From: a virus
Virus record (IMG/VR): IMGVR_UViG_3300037264_004848
Span: 1-43,209 of that record
Strand: one strand, 5' to 3'
Length of the DNA stretch: 43,209 nucleotides
The notes below the pieces were generated by a model. That model was not told the origin of the DNA and searched no databases. It saw only the letters and a program-made list of their open reading frames with translations. Positions 7,478-14,393 of this stretch are shown here, piece by piece (within the stretch, counting starts at the first letter, position 1; each line of letters starts with the position of its first letter). Position numbers and translations under genes: made by a program.

Positions 7478-7940
7478 CGGAGCCACCCACGCGGAGCCCG
7501 CGCTCGACGCGCTTCGGTGCGAGTGCGCCTCGCCCCGCGATCCCGACGCCATCCACGCGTCCGGCTGCCCCTGGTGGCAGCAGCTCCAGAAGCTGCGCCT
7601 CACGAAGCCGCGACCAGTCTCGGAGGCCTACGCGTCCTTGTTCGGGGAGGGGTGCGCTCCGGAGCCCCGCCACGACGCGCCGTTGATCCCGGTGACGATA
7701 CCGGTCACCCATCGGTCCGGATACGTTCAGTACGAGCCGGCACCGAACCCAAGCGCTGCCCCCGCCGTCTGGGATCTCATCCAGAAGGACATCGCCGAGA
7801 GGGATGAGTTCGGGCGCCTGAAGTACGGAACTCGGCTTCGGCCACACAACGGGCGCGATTTTCTCGTGGACCTATACCAGGAGCTTCTGGACGCGATTGT
7901 CTACGCGAGGGGTGCGCTCTTCGAGAAGTACGGGAAGTGA
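7452..7940 (+). CDS. Phage protein with MazG-like C-terminal region
   Basis: 162 aa. The first ~100 residues include a Cys pair (CECASP then CPWW) and a Pro-rich linker. From ~108 the sequence DIAERDEFGRLKYGTRL, then NGRDFLVDLYQELLDAIVYAR, matches a segment frequent in phage proteins that are predicted all-alpha NTP pyrophosphohydrolases. The acidic ExxxD pattern on the last helix could bind Mg2+. A role in dNTP clean-up would fit the dCTP-deaminase-like gene 1 kb downstream. The short C-terminal domain may instead be only a structural helix pair. Confidence 0.45.
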   Translation: MAATPTSSNGATHAEPALDALRCECASPRDPDAIHASGCPWWQQLQKLRLTKPRPVSEAYASLFGEGCAPEPRHDAPLIPVTIPVTHRSGYVQYEPAPNPSAAPAVWDLIQKDIAERDEFGRLKYGTRLRPHNGRDFLVDLYQELLDAIVYARGALFEKYGK

Positions 7941-7944
7941 CAGA

Positions 7945-8325
7945 ATGCAGATCCAAGGCGTCGACATCCAGAAGGGTGACTTCAAGCTCGAGCCCAAGGA
8001 GCTCGTGGTGCTCCGGTCGGACACGGCCTCGCCGCAGCGGGTGAAGGCCGTCTACAAGGCGCTCCGGCGCGCGAACAAGAATTGGGAGGGGCTCTACCTG
8101 CACCTCCGCTCTGACGAGCGCCTCGAGCGCATGCCGGTCCGGATGCTCTACGACCTGTTCAAGCTGCTCCGGCAGATCTTCGAGCCGCTCGAGGCGGAGA
8201 TGGAGCGCCGGGACGTCACCCCCGAGCAGGCGATGGCCGCGTACGAGGCGGCGAAGAAGGGGCAGCTCGAGCCTGTCCAGAATCCGATGGCCACCGGATC
8301 CGATCCGGTCCCCACGGGAGAGTGA
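7945..8325 (+). CDS. Unknown helical protein
   Basis: 126 aa from the ATG at 7945, four bases after the previous stop. It opens with a short beta stretch (VDIQKGDFKLEPKELVVL), then three or four helices with Arg/Leu periodicity (residues 35-105) and a disordered Gly/Asp/Pro tail. It contains two in-frame TCCAGAA copies. No family recognised. Confidence 0.5.
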   Translation: MQIQGVDIQKGDFKLEPKELVVLRSDTASPQRVKAVYKALRRANKNWEGLYLHLRSDERLERMPVRMLYDLFKLLRQIFEPLEAEMERRDVTPEQAMAAYEAAKKGQLEPVQNPMATGSDPVPTGE

Positions 8326-8328
8326 GTC

Positions 8329-8895
8329 GTGGCGGAGTGGTTCTGGTACGTGTTCGGCGCTGCCGGCGTCCTGATCGCGGGCATTGTTTCGGCTTTGGCG
8401 GCGCGCAAGAAGCCCCCCGAGGCCGCGCAGATCCAGACCCCGCAGGGTGAGCTCCGATGGGAGAGGAAGCACCTCCCGATCCTGGTGGTGCTCGACCCGA
8501 CTGTTTACTTCTGGACGCCGGACGTCCGGGCAGCGATCGACTGGTGGAACCGGGAGCTCGGCTTCTTCGCCTTCGTGTTCGGCGACGAGCGCGAGGCGGG
8601 GTCCTTCCAGATGACCAGCACGCCGGGCATCGTGCCGATCGCGGCGAGCACCGCGCGGTTTCACACGCGGCTCTTTTGGGACGAGGCGGGGAAGATCCAG
8701 GCGGCGCCGATCCGCGTCTTCCCGCACGCGGACCCCGGGCTTCGCGAGCGGATCATCGCGCACGAGCTCGGGCACGTCGCCGGGCTCGAGCACGATCCCG
8801 AGATCACGGAGTCGGTCATGCACCCCGTGGCGTTGCCGTCGCCGTGGATCCTGACCGCGAACGATCGCGAGCGGCTGCGCAAGTTGTACGGATAA
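8329..8895 (+). CDS. Membrane-anchored metzincin-type metalloprotease
   Basis: 188 aa, GTG start. Residues ~4-24 form one transmembrane helix (FWYVFGAAGVLIAGIVSALA) followed by a basic ARKK stop-transfer. The catalytic zinc signature HELGHVAGLEH spans His145-His155 (ligands His145, His149, His155; catalytic Glu146), and a Met-turn SVMHP follows with Met164, as in matrixin-like metzincins. There is no propeptide. The topology would place the protease outside the membrane if the N-terminus stays in. It could cleave an envelope protein at entry, lysis or exclusion of other phages. A membrane-anchored metzincin is unusual in phages. Confidence 0.75.
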   Translation: MAEWFWYVFGAAGVLIAGIVSALAARKKPPEAAQIQTPQGELRWERKHLPILVVLDPTVYFWTPDVRAAIDWWNRELGFFAFVFGDEREAGSFQMTSTPGIVPIAASTARFHTRLFWDEAGKIQAAPIRVFPHADPGLRERIIAHELGHVAGLEHDPEITESVMHPVALPSPWILTANDRERLRKLYG

Positions 8896-8906
8896 GGGGA
8901 GAGAAG

Positions 8907-9446
8907 ATGCTCGGCAGGAATCAGATCCTCAAGGCCATCGATCAGGGGGACATTCTCATTGACCCGTTCACCATCGAGCACGTCGGACCGAACAGCGTCG
9001 ATCTCCGGCTCGGCGATCAGCTCTTCGTGCACGAGCTGAACGCGCTCGACATGAAGAAGGAACCCAAGGGGCGGATGCACACGATCCCGCTTTCTGGATT
9101 CTGCATGGAGCCTGGCGAGCTCTACCTCGGCGCCACGCTCGAGCGCGCGGGGTCCAAGAAGTATGTGCCGTGCATCGAGGGGAGGAGCTCGGTCGCGCGC
9201 CTGGGCCTCACGATCCACGCCTCGGCGGGTTTCGGTGATCGCGGATTTTTGGGAAATTGGACGCTCGAGCTGAGCGTGGTTCGGCCCCTCTGGATCTACG
9301 CCGGCGTGCGGATCGCGCAGGTTCACTTCTTCGTGACTGGGGATGATCCCGGCTCGGTATACGTCGGCAAGTACACCGACTACGAGGACCGGAGCCCGAA
9401 GCCCTCTCGCATGTATCGCGAGTTCACGGAGCCGGGTCGTGGCTGA
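8907..9446 (+). CDS. dCTP deaminase / dUTPase-superfamily enzyme
   Basis: 179 aa with a good GGGGAGAG ribosome site before the ATG at 8907. The trimeric dUTPase-fold motifs are visible: NSVDLRLGD near 31-39, GRSSVARLGL near 92-101, then an aromatic/Gly loop and NWTLEL with Glu121 in the place of the catalytic Glu of Dcd. It would deaminate dCTP to dUTP, or in the bifunctional type yield dUMP, supplying thymidylate synthesis. The usual HxTAxxIDPG segment is replaced by HASAGFGDRG, so substrate preference is uncertain. The possible MazG-like gene upstream fits nucleotide metabolism. It overlaps the next GTG start. Confidence 0.75.
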   Translation: MLGRNQILKAIDQGDILIDPFTIEHVGPNSVDLRLGDQLFVHELNALDMKKEPKGRMHTIPLSGFCMEPGELYLGATLERAGSKKYVPCIEGRSSVARLGLTIHASAGFGDRGFLGNWTLELSVVRPLWIYAGVRIAQVHFFVTGDDPGSVYVGKYTDYEDRSPKPSRMYREFTEPGRG

Positions 9447-9786
9447 CAACGACGCTGCCCACAAGGCGCGCGTGCTCGGCGGGGCTCCGCTCCGGAAGGC
9501 TCCTCCCCCCGTCCGCACCCCCGAGGAAGCGCTCCGCTACGCAGCTGAGATGCTCGATATCCTTCGCCAGAAGCGCCTCGCCTGCAATGTGGTCGTCCCC
9601 GGTGACATGACGACGACGGTCGCGCAACAGAAGCGCGCCGAGCGTGCGTACCTGATGCACGTCGGCCGGGCGCTTGAGGCCTGCAACCTCTTGTGCGCGT
9701 TCGGTCTCCTCGAGCAGCGCGCCTTCGAGGCTCTCTACCAAGAGGCGCTCGACACGCTCGCTCCCACCGTAACGGGTTCCGTCTAG
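9439..9786 (+). CDS. Unknown helical protein
   Basis: 115 aa from the GTG at 9439, overlapping the end of the deaminase-like gene by eight bases. It is mostly alpha-helical, with a Pro-rich stretch (KAPPPVRTPEEAL) before the first long helix and two further helices with three Cys. No motif recognised. It is the last gene before the intergenic operator-like site at 9800-9836. Confidence 0.5.
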   Translation: MADNDAAHKARVLGGAPLRKAPPPVRTPEEALRYAAEMLDILRQKRLACNVVVPGDMTTTVAQQKRAERAYLMHVGRALEACNLLCAFGLLEQRAFEALYQEALDTLAPTVTGSV

Positions 9787-9799
9787 TCTAAAGGTGCGC

Positions 9800-9836
9800 T
9801 TGCCAAGGTCAGTCCAGAACGAGTAGTGTTCTGGAC
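9800..9836 (+). promoter_or_regulatory. Promoter overlapped by a perfect inverted repeat (operator-like)
   Basis: TTGCCA (9800-9805), an 18-base spacer and TAGTGT (9824-9829) resemble the window's TTGACA promoters, including the GCGC just before the -35. A perfect 9-base inverted repeat, GTCCAGAAC (9812-9820), 7 bases, GTTCTGGAC (9828-9836), occupies the spacer and covers the end of the -10 and the expected +1. Each arm contains the over-represented heptamer. No T-run follows, so it is not a standard terminator. A GGAGG ribosome site lies just after it, before the ATG at 9856. It is most likely a protein-binding operator. Confidence 0.6.
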
Positions 9837-9855
9837 GTGACCGGAGGCTAAAGCC

Positions 9856-10071
9856 ATGACGACGAAGAGCCAGAACCACCAGCAGTGCGCGCGATGCCTC
9901 GAGGTCGAGGAGACCATCGACGAGATCTTGACCGCGATCCACTCGTCCGGCGTGACCGCGCCGCTCTCCATCGGCGACGTCGCGTCCCAGGAGACGCAGG
10001 ACGCCGTGCGCCTTACCATCGCGCGCCTCGCCCGCCTCAAGCAGCGCTGCCAGAACCCGCGCGCGGCCTGA
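9856..10071 (+). CDS. Small CxxC protein
   Basis: 71 aa, with GGAGG nine bases before the ATG. It has a single CARC knuckle near residue 12 and two helices rich in Ile/Leu; the last third is basic. With only one CxxC it may bind zinc as a dimer. It is the only gene directly behind the inverted-repeat promoter, so it is a candidate for regulation through that site, possibly autoregulation. No family recognised. Confidence 0.5.
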   Translation: MTTKSQNHQQCARCLEVEETIDEILTAIHSSGVTAPLSIGDVASQETQDAVRLTIARLARLKQRCQNPRAA

Positions 10072-10096
10072 CCGAATTTATTTTGTAAGAATGCGC

Positions 10097-10125
10097 TTGA
10101 CACCGCGGCGAGCGTGTTCTACCGT
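10097..10125 (+). promoter_or_regulatory. Sigma70-like promoter P3, leaderless
   Basis: An A/T-rich upstream stretch and AATGCGC precede TTGACA (10097-10102). A 17-base spacer leads to TACCGT (10120-10125). Six bases later comes the ATG at 10132, so the predicted +1 is the A of the start codon. Confidence 0.65.
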
Positions 10126-10131
10126 CAGCGC

Positions 10132-10518
10132 ATGATGCTGGCAGAGAGACTCGACGCGGCTTACTCACTCAATCCGTACACGGGCGACGACGGCGCGGAG
10201 CGCCAAGTGCGGGACCTCAAGGAATGGCTGCTCCGCCTCGCGCGCGACGAGAAGCATCTCCACCACCTCACCCTCGCGGCCCGCAAGGCGGACGAGGCTG
10301 CGCGCGGCTACCTGTACGGCGCGCTCCTGGTCCACGCCTGCCAGGTCGAGGTCAGGCTCACCGAGATGATCCGGGCCTTCAACCCGTCGCGTTCGATGCT
10401 CGTCAGCGATGCCACCACGCGCGCGGCGAAGCTCTCGCAGGAGACGCAGGTGGTGATCGCGGAGAGCAAGCGCGAGCTGGGCCGCGGCGCGCTCCGCGCG
10501 TTGGGGGTGACGGCGTGA
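10132..10518 (+). CDS. Unknown helical protein, leaderless
   Basis: 128 aa. The start is set at the ATG 10132, the predicted +1 of the promoter at 10097; a GTG 18 bases upstream would lie inside the promoter. It is all-helical, with charged N-terminal helices rich in Leu/Arg/His and a C-terminal helix ending in GALRALGVTA. No recognised family. Expression directly from a strong leaderless promoter suggests an early or constitutive product. The stop overlaps the next GTG (GTGA). Confidence 0.55.
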   Translation: MMLAERLDAAYSLNPYTGDDGAERQVRDLKEWLLRLARDEKHLHHLTLAARKADEAARGYLYGALLVHACQVEVRLTEMIRAFNPSRSMLVSDATTRAAKLSQETQVVIAESKRELGRGALRALGVTA

Positions 10519-10760
10519 GCAATGATCGAAGCCGGGAGGTTGGTGCCGGACCGCGAGGCGATGCCCCGCGCGATCCCCTCGCCAGCCCGAGGTCGCGCGG
10601 TGCTGTAGGCCCTCAGCGAGGGTGCGGGGCACCGGAGATCGGATGGCGCTGGTCCCACGTGGCGGCGCGATCTGACAGAGTCGGGGGAGCTTGCCGTCCC
10701 CCTCTGGCGCCAACCTTCCGGCGGAGTGTTCTGGACGGAGAAGAGGGGTCCGAGGAATGA
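10515..10760 (+). CDS. Possible small Arg/Gly-rich protein
   Basis: 81 aa, GTG start. The composition (Arg, Gly, Pro, Ala, no clear secondary structure) looks like a shadow frame. However, the start overlaps the upstream stop (GTGA) and the stop overlaps the next ATG (ATGA), the exact coupling used by neighbouring real genes, and otherwise 238 bases would be empty. It contains a GTTCTGGAC copy near its 3' end. It may be a degraded gene or an intrinsically disordered protein. Confidence 0.3.
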   Translation: MSNDRSREVGAGPRGDAPRDPLASPRSRGAVGPQRGCGAPEIGWRWSHVAARSDRVGGACRPPLAPTFRRSVLDGEEGSEE

Positions 10761-11890
10761 GCCACACCAGCGCGGGACGCATGACGAAGATTCGCGGGCG
10801 AGACATCAAGCCCGAGCTGCGCGAGCGCGGCTGCACCTTCCTGCGCGCGGCCGGCAGCGATGAGATCTGGACCATGCCCGGGAACGGGCAGCGCATCACG
10901 ATCAGGCCGAACGGGGGCATGGTGCCCGAGGCGGTCCTGATGCGCGTCAACCAAGCCCTGCGGGCAGCAGGCGCGGAGGAGATACACAACCATGGGCGCA
11001 CGCCACCCAAGGCAAAGCGAAGAGGTCAGTCGGTTGCCGGCGAACAGGTCTCGGTTGCTGATCCTTCTGAGAAAAGCGTACGAGGAGCTGGAGAATGGGA
11101 CGCTCGAGGATGCGCTCCCGGCACTCCTGGAGATCCAGAAGATGTTCTCGCCCCCTCCGACTTTGTGCCGGCACCAGTGCCCGAGGCACCACCTCGGCGG
11201 CGACCGGTACCGCTGCTCCTCGTGCTCGCGGCTCGTCTCCGGTCCGCCCGTCGGCGAGCTTGCGCTCTTGATCTGCGAGCTCTGCCCGGAGCCGGCGAGG
11301 CACTTGGCGAGCGACGAGACCCCGAGGTGCCCAGCGCATCAGCGCCCGCCAGCGGAGGAGAGTCCGGACGAGGTTCTGGAGGACCGCTTCCGCCTGGTCC
11401 AGTTGCCCCGGACGCGGACCTGGTACCTGATGGACGATTGGATTCTGGAGGGGAGCCAAGGGATCCCGAAGTGCATCGCGGAGGGGACGAAGCCGCATTG
11501 CCTGTCGTTCCTCCGCGAGTACCAAAATCGGAGCCCACGCTGATCGACCGGCTCCGGTTCTGGGGCGAGTGGGTTCAGAAGTTCGGGGACGCGAGGACGC
11601 CGCGGGCGCTCACGCGCCTGGCGATCGGCACGAGGCAGGACCGGCGCGAGCTGCGTCGGTTTTGTCAGCGCGTCGGCATGCCGGCACCACCCATCCTAGG
11701 CCCTAACTTCGAGGTGATGACCCGAGCCCAGCTCGCCGAGCAGTTGAGGCCGTCTGGGATCCTCGTTCCGGACGGGGCTGGGGACTTCGAGCTCGTGACG
11801 CAGTACGGGGACGTGGTGTTCCGGCTCGGCGAGGACGGGGAGCCGGAGGGCTGCGGTCTCTGGCAACTCAGGAAGGAGGCCGCCCCCTAA
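10757..11890 (+). CDS. HicA/YcfA-like N-terminal domain in a long frame that spans a nested gene
   Basis: Up to 377 aa from the ATG at 10757. Residues ~10-75 resemble the HicA/YcfA dsRBD-like fold: a charged helix, a glycine turn, the strand IWTMPGNGQRITIRP, then a helix ending in ALRAAGAE. The usual catalytic His after GS is Asp here, so RNase activity is doubtful. Residues ~80-260 are Pro/Arg/Ala-rich and probably a shadow of the gene at 10992-11543. From ~262 (LIDRLRFWGEWVQKFG) the frame again looks like genuine protein to the stop at 11888. It may really be two genes, 10757 to ~11000 and ~11471/11498 to 11890, with the intervening stop lost. Confidence 0.4.
   Translation: MSHTSAGRMTKIRGRDIKPELRERGCTFLRAAGSDEIWTMPGNGQRITIRPNGGMVPEAVLMRVNQALRAAGAEEIHNHGRTPPKAKRRGQSVAGEQVSVADPSEKSVRGAGEWDARGCAPGTPGDPEDVLAPSDFVPAPVPEAPPRRRPVPLLLVLAARLRSARRRACALDLRALPGAGEALGERRDPEVPSASAPASGGESGRGSGGPLPPGPVAPDADLVPDGRLDSGGEPRDPEVHRGGDEAALPVVPPRVPKSEPTLIDRLRFWGEWVQKFGDARTPRALTRLAIGTRQDRRELRRFCQRVGMPAPPILGPNFEVMTRAQLAEQLRPSGILVPDGAGDFELVTQYGDVVFRLGEDGEPEGCGLWQLRKEAAP
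10992..11543 (+). CDS. Cys/His-rich zinc protein nested in another frame
   Basis: 183 aa. GGAGG lies about 11 bases before the ATG at 10992. Residues 1-50 are helical; ~56-110 carry paired Cys/His (CRHQCPRHH, CSSCS, CELCPEPARH, CPAHQ) consistent with two zinc sites; the C-terminal part has TWYLMDDW. Its codons favour G/C at the third position, and the heptamer copies in it fall in the same frames as in other genes, so this is probably the true frame between 11000 and 11540, although the overlapping frame stays open. Function unknown. Confidence 0.6.
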   Translation: MGARHPRQSEEVSRLPANRSRLLILLRKAYEELENGTLEDALPALLEIQKMFSPPPTLCRHQCPRHHLGGDRYRCSSCSRLVSGPPVGELALLICELCPEPARHLASDETPRCPAHQRPPAEESPDEVLEDRFRLVQLPRTRTWYLMDDWILEGSQGIPKCIAEGTKPHCLSFLREYQNRSPR

Positions 11891-11949
11891 AAGAAGGTAC
11901 CATCGAGTATTACGAACCCCGAAAAATCAGAACAAAAGGAAGGAACCTA

Positions 11950-12438
11950 ATGCGCTCAACTCTCGCGGCTTTGATCATCACGCTGGTATCGGCGTGCACG
12001 AACACCGAATATGAAGTCCGGGATACGAATCCGGTTTCGGTTTCAGATTCGGACCTGAAGACGCGTTGTGGAGATCGTGTCTGCAACGGCACCGAGACCT
12101 GCACGTGGTGCTCGAAGGATTGCGGGGCGTGCCCGTACTGCGGAGACGGGAGCTGCAACGGCTCCGAGTCTTGCTCGTCGTGTACCGCTGACTGCGGGGC
12201 GTGCCCCGCACCGGTATGTGGAAACGGCCTGTGTCAGATCGCCGAAAATTTCGTGAACTGCCCGGCCGACTGCTGGAGCATGTGCGGAGACACAATCTGC
12301 GATGCCGCGATCAACGAAAGTTGCGACACGTGCAGCCCGGACTGCGCGCCGTGCTACATCTGCGGCGACGGCATCTGCGACCCGGGCGAAGAGTGCTACT
12401 GCGATCCTTTGGATCCGGACTGCGTACCCGAATGCTAG
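11950..12438 (+). CDS. Lipoprotein with five Cys-rich CGDGxC repeats
   Basis: 162 aa with a strong AGGAAGG ribosome site. A short signal peptide ends in lipobox VSAC (Cys16), so the mature protein should be lipidated and exposed at the envelope. After a 25-residue Ser/Asp linker come five repeats of about 22-26 residues with the theme CGDGxCNGxExCxxCxxDCGACP; the third and fourth are degenerate. Six or more Cys per repeat imply disulfides or metal sites. Such repeats are frequent in secreted Myxococcota proteins, so the gene may come from the host. A phage lipoprotein could mask a receptor (superinfection exclusion). A/T-rich flanks support late acquisition. Confidence 0.75.
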   Translation: MRSTLAALIITLVSACTNTEYEVRDTNPVSVSDSDLKTRCGDRVCNGTETCTWCSKDCGACPYCGDGSCNGSESCSSCTADCGACPAPVCGNGLCQIAENFVNCPADCWSMCGDTICDAAINESCDTCSPDCAPCYICGDGICDPGEECYCDPLDPDCVPEC

Positions 12439-12496
12439 CCTAGTGTCCAGAAGTCCTGGCGCTTCTCCTCCTCCCAAAAATACAGGAACAATGCAC

Positions 12497-12525
12497 TTGA
12501 CACTACGAGATGGCGGGCGTAGTCT
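12497..12525 (+). promoter_or_regulatory. Sigma70-like promoter P4, near-leaderless
   Basis: AACAATGCAC precedes TTGACA (12497-12502). A 17-base spacer leads to TAGTCT (12520-12525). The ATG at 12533 begins seven bases later, so the transcript has zero or one leader base. A TCCAGAA copy at 12446 lies in the same intergenic region. Confidence 0.7.
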
Positions 12526-12532
12526 CTGGAGC

Positions 12533-12970
12533 ATGAGCAGCATGGAAACGACAGGGCACCCAATCCAAAATGAGAACGTCGCGGCGTTCGTGAAGGCCGG
12601 CCGGGCCGTCTTCACCGTGGTCAGCAAGAAGACCGGCGCGCGCTTCACCTTCCGGGTTCAGAAGGGGCGCGACAGCGAGCGGTACTTCGCGTCGGTCCTC
12701 ACCGGCGCCGACAACACGCGCGACTACCAGTACCTCGGGACCATCTTCGAGGACGGCGCTTACCGGCACGGCCGGAAGTCCGAGATCAAGCCGACCGCGC
12801 CGAGCGCGATGGCCTTCGACTGGTTCTGGCGCTGCCTCACGGCCAACCAGCTCACGAGCCTCGACGTCCACCATGAGGGGCGCTGCGCGCGCTGCGCTCG
12901 AGTGCTGACGGTGCCCGAGTCGATCCTCACTGGGTTCGGTCCAGAATGCGCTGGGAAGGTGGCCGCGTGA
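12533..12970 (+). CDS. Zinc-binding phage protein, DUF6011-like
   Basis: 145 aa from the ATG at the predicted +1. Residues ~20-105 form a beta-rich domain with strands and aromatics (FTFRVQKG, YFASVLTG). The last 30 residues read GRCARCARVLTVPESILTG then GPECA, the C-x2-C, Pro-Glu-Ser, Gly-x-Gly-Pro-x-Cys pattern of a small zinc motif common in phage proteins of unknown function (DUF6011). One heptamer copy here is used as Gly-Pro-Glu rather than Gln-Lys. The stop overlaps the next GTG. Confidence 0.6.
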   Translation: MSSMETTGHPIQNENVAAFVKAGRAVFTVVSKKTGARFTFRVQKGRDSERYFASVLTGADNTRDYQYLGTIFEDGAYRHGRKSEIKPTAPSAMAFDWFWRCLTANQLTSLDVHHEGRCARCARVLTVPESILTGFGPECAGKVAA

Positions 12971-13119
12971 GGTACCCGACGGACGCCGAGATCGCGGAGC
13001 GCGAGGAGGCCATCATGTGGCTCTTCGACGAGATGAACGCGGAGGACGAGGAGTGGGACCGGCGCGAGTACTATTGCCCGGAGTGGGACGCGTCCTTCGA
13101 CGCGTGGTGGACGGTATGA
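12967..13119 (+). CDS. Very small acidic protein
   Basis: 50 aa, GTG start. The GTGA overlap upstream and ATGA overlap downstream (ATG 13116, TGA 13117) support translation. It is rich in Glu, Asp and Trp (five Trp, one Cys), with a net charge strongly negative. Such tiny acidic phage proteins are sometimes DNA mimics or inhibitors of host enzymes, but nothing in the sequence shows the target. Confidence 0.5.
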   Translation: MRYPTDAEIAEREEAIMWLFDEMNAEDEEWDRREYYCPEWDASFDAWWTV

Positions 13120-13325
13120 GCGAGGACGGGATCAACAACAGGCCGAGCGCGCCCACGAGGGCGATCTGCGGCGAGCACCTCGAGTTGATCTGCGACCTCG
13201 CCAAGGCGTTAGGCAAGCCGCGCGCGCTCGTCCTGCGGTCGATCATCGATCAGTGGGTGAAGAGCGCGGAGGGGGATGTGGCGTGGGCCGTGGTGGAGAA
13301 TTGGCGAAGGGAGCAGGGGCGATGA
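13116..13325 (+). CDS. Small ribbon-helix-helix-like protein
   Basis: 69 aa. After a disordered start, residues ~14-55 read as a strand followed by two helices with the spacing of ribbon-helix-helix regulators (LELICDLAKALGKPRALVLR then IIDQWVK). It may bind DNA as a dimer. It is coupled at both ends by four-base overlaps. Confidence 0.45.
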   Translation: MSEDGINNRPSAPTRAICGEHLELICDLAKALGKPRALVLRSIIDQWVKSAEGDVAWAVVENWRREQGR

Positions 13326-13732
13326 ATAAGGCACAGGCACTGAAGCGGGCGATCGAGGTCCTAGGGCCTAAGGCCGTGGTTCACAGCATCCCGAAGGCTG
13401 CGATCAAGAGGCTAGGCTCTGACGCCAGGCAGATCGTGAAGCCGTTCGAGGTCGGCCACGTCGTGGAGTCGATCTTCACGTACGTGAGCATCGATGGCAC
13501 CGGCGACTCGTGGGAGGAAGCGCTTCAGAGCGCGACGCACTCCACCACGGCGAAGGCGTTCGCGGAAGAGCGGCTCAACGACTTCATCCAGAAGGAGCTG
13601 CGCAAGGGCCGGACGAAGGACCAGGTAGTCGGAGACGCGTTGGTCGAGTTCCCGTCCGCCGATGTCCAGAAGATAAAGCACGCTGCGGAATACTTCCGCA
13701 GGACGATGGGGAAGCCTGCGAGGAGGGCGTGA
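13322..13732 (+). CDS. Unknown protein with two helical blocks
   Basis: 136 aa, ATG overlapping the previous TGA. Residues 1-50 are basic and amphipathic, 50-75 form a short Gly/Ser/Thr stretch, and ~78-130 are helices carrying two in-frame TCCAGAA copies (Ile-Gln-Lys and Val-Gln-Lys) and a basic end (RRTMGKPARRA). No motif recognised. Confidence 0.5.
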   Translation: MNKAQALKRAIEVLGPKAVVHSIPKAAIKRLGSDARQIVKPFEVGHVVESIFTYVSIDGTGDSWEEALQSATHSTTAKAFAEERLNDFIQKELRKGRTKDQVVGDALVEFPSADVQKIKHAAEYFRRTMGKPARRA

Positions 13733-14013
13733 TGGCGTTCGTAGTCTGGAAGCAAGAGATCGCGCGCTTCACGATCAAGATCGAGACCGCAGAGGACGTG
13801 GACGAGGGCACTGCGTTCCGCAATCAGCTCGATGAGTTTCTGAAGCGCTTGCACGCCGAGTTTCAAGACGATCACCGCGAGGCTGCGCTCGAGTTCAGCC
13901 ACAGCGGATGGGATCGAGTGAGCTTCGAGATCTCTGCGAAGCACGCGGACAGAGTCCAGAAGCTGATCGACGCGATGGAGTTTCCGCGAGAGAAGCCGTG
14001 GGGTGCAGAATGA
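13732..14013 (+). CDS. Small alpha/beta protein
   Basis: 93 aa in a TGATG overlap with the previous gene. The pattern is strand (FTIKIETAED), helix (FRNQLDEFLKRLHAEF), strand (RVSFEISAKHA), helix (RVQKLIDAMEF), resembling a ferredoxin-like beta-alpha-beta unit. It may be a small nucleic-acid-binding fold. No family recognised. Confidence 0.45.
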   Translation: MAFVVWKQEIARFTIKIETAEDVDEGTAFRNQLDEFLKRLHAEFQDDHREAALEFSHSGWDRVSFEISAKHADRVQKLIDAMEFPREKPWGAE

Positions 14014-14393
14014 AAGCGCGAAAGCGAGACTTGATCGGGCGAAGAATCGTGGCGGTTGATTGGTGCGCGTTCTCGGACGGCTGCGGGGGCAGGACCTGGG
14101 ACCCCGCTATAAAGCTGGACAACGGCACAGTTCTCAGGTTCAACACGACCGAGACCGAGGTTGGTCGGTACGGGATCACCGTGGTCGTGCACCGCGGTGC
14201 GAAGCCCGCCAAGTTCAAGAACGAGAGGACCTGCTGCGTCTGCAAGCGGAAGTTTCCGGGCGTGAGGGGCGCGTTCACGCCGTACTGCTCGGATGCTTGC
14301 TACCGGAAGCACGAAGAAGAGCTGTCCGCGCAACGCGCGGACAGGCAGGACATCGAAAGGCTCGAGGCTCAGCTCACGTTGGTGAAGCCGTGA
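14010..14393 (+). CDS. Small protein with treble-clef-like zinc site
   Basis: 127 aa. Residues 1-65 are beta-rich (IVAVDWCAFSDG, TVLRFNTTETEVG). Residues ~74-103 carry CCVCKRKFPG, then YCSDACYRKH, a C-x2-C with a second C-x3-C knuckle typical of a treble clef or MYND-like zinc unit. The C-terminus is a charged helix. A nucleic-acid-binding role is likely but unproven. The stop overlaps the next GTG start. Confidence 0.5.
   Translation: MKARKRDLIGRRIVAVDWCAFSDGCGGRTWDPAIKLDNGTVLRFNTTETEVGRYGITVVVHRGAKPAKFKNERTCCVCKRKFPGVRGAFTPYCSDACYRKHEEELSAQRADRQDIERLEAQLTLVKP

Noticed and set aside
9812-9836. Inverted repeat as a Rho-independent terminator
   Set aside because: No T-run follows. It overlaps a promoter and sits a few bases before a ribosome site, so an operator explains it better.
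12446-12470. Possible terminator hairpin after the lipoprotein gene
   Set aside because: The stem (AGAAG with CTTCT) is only five bases and no T-run follows.
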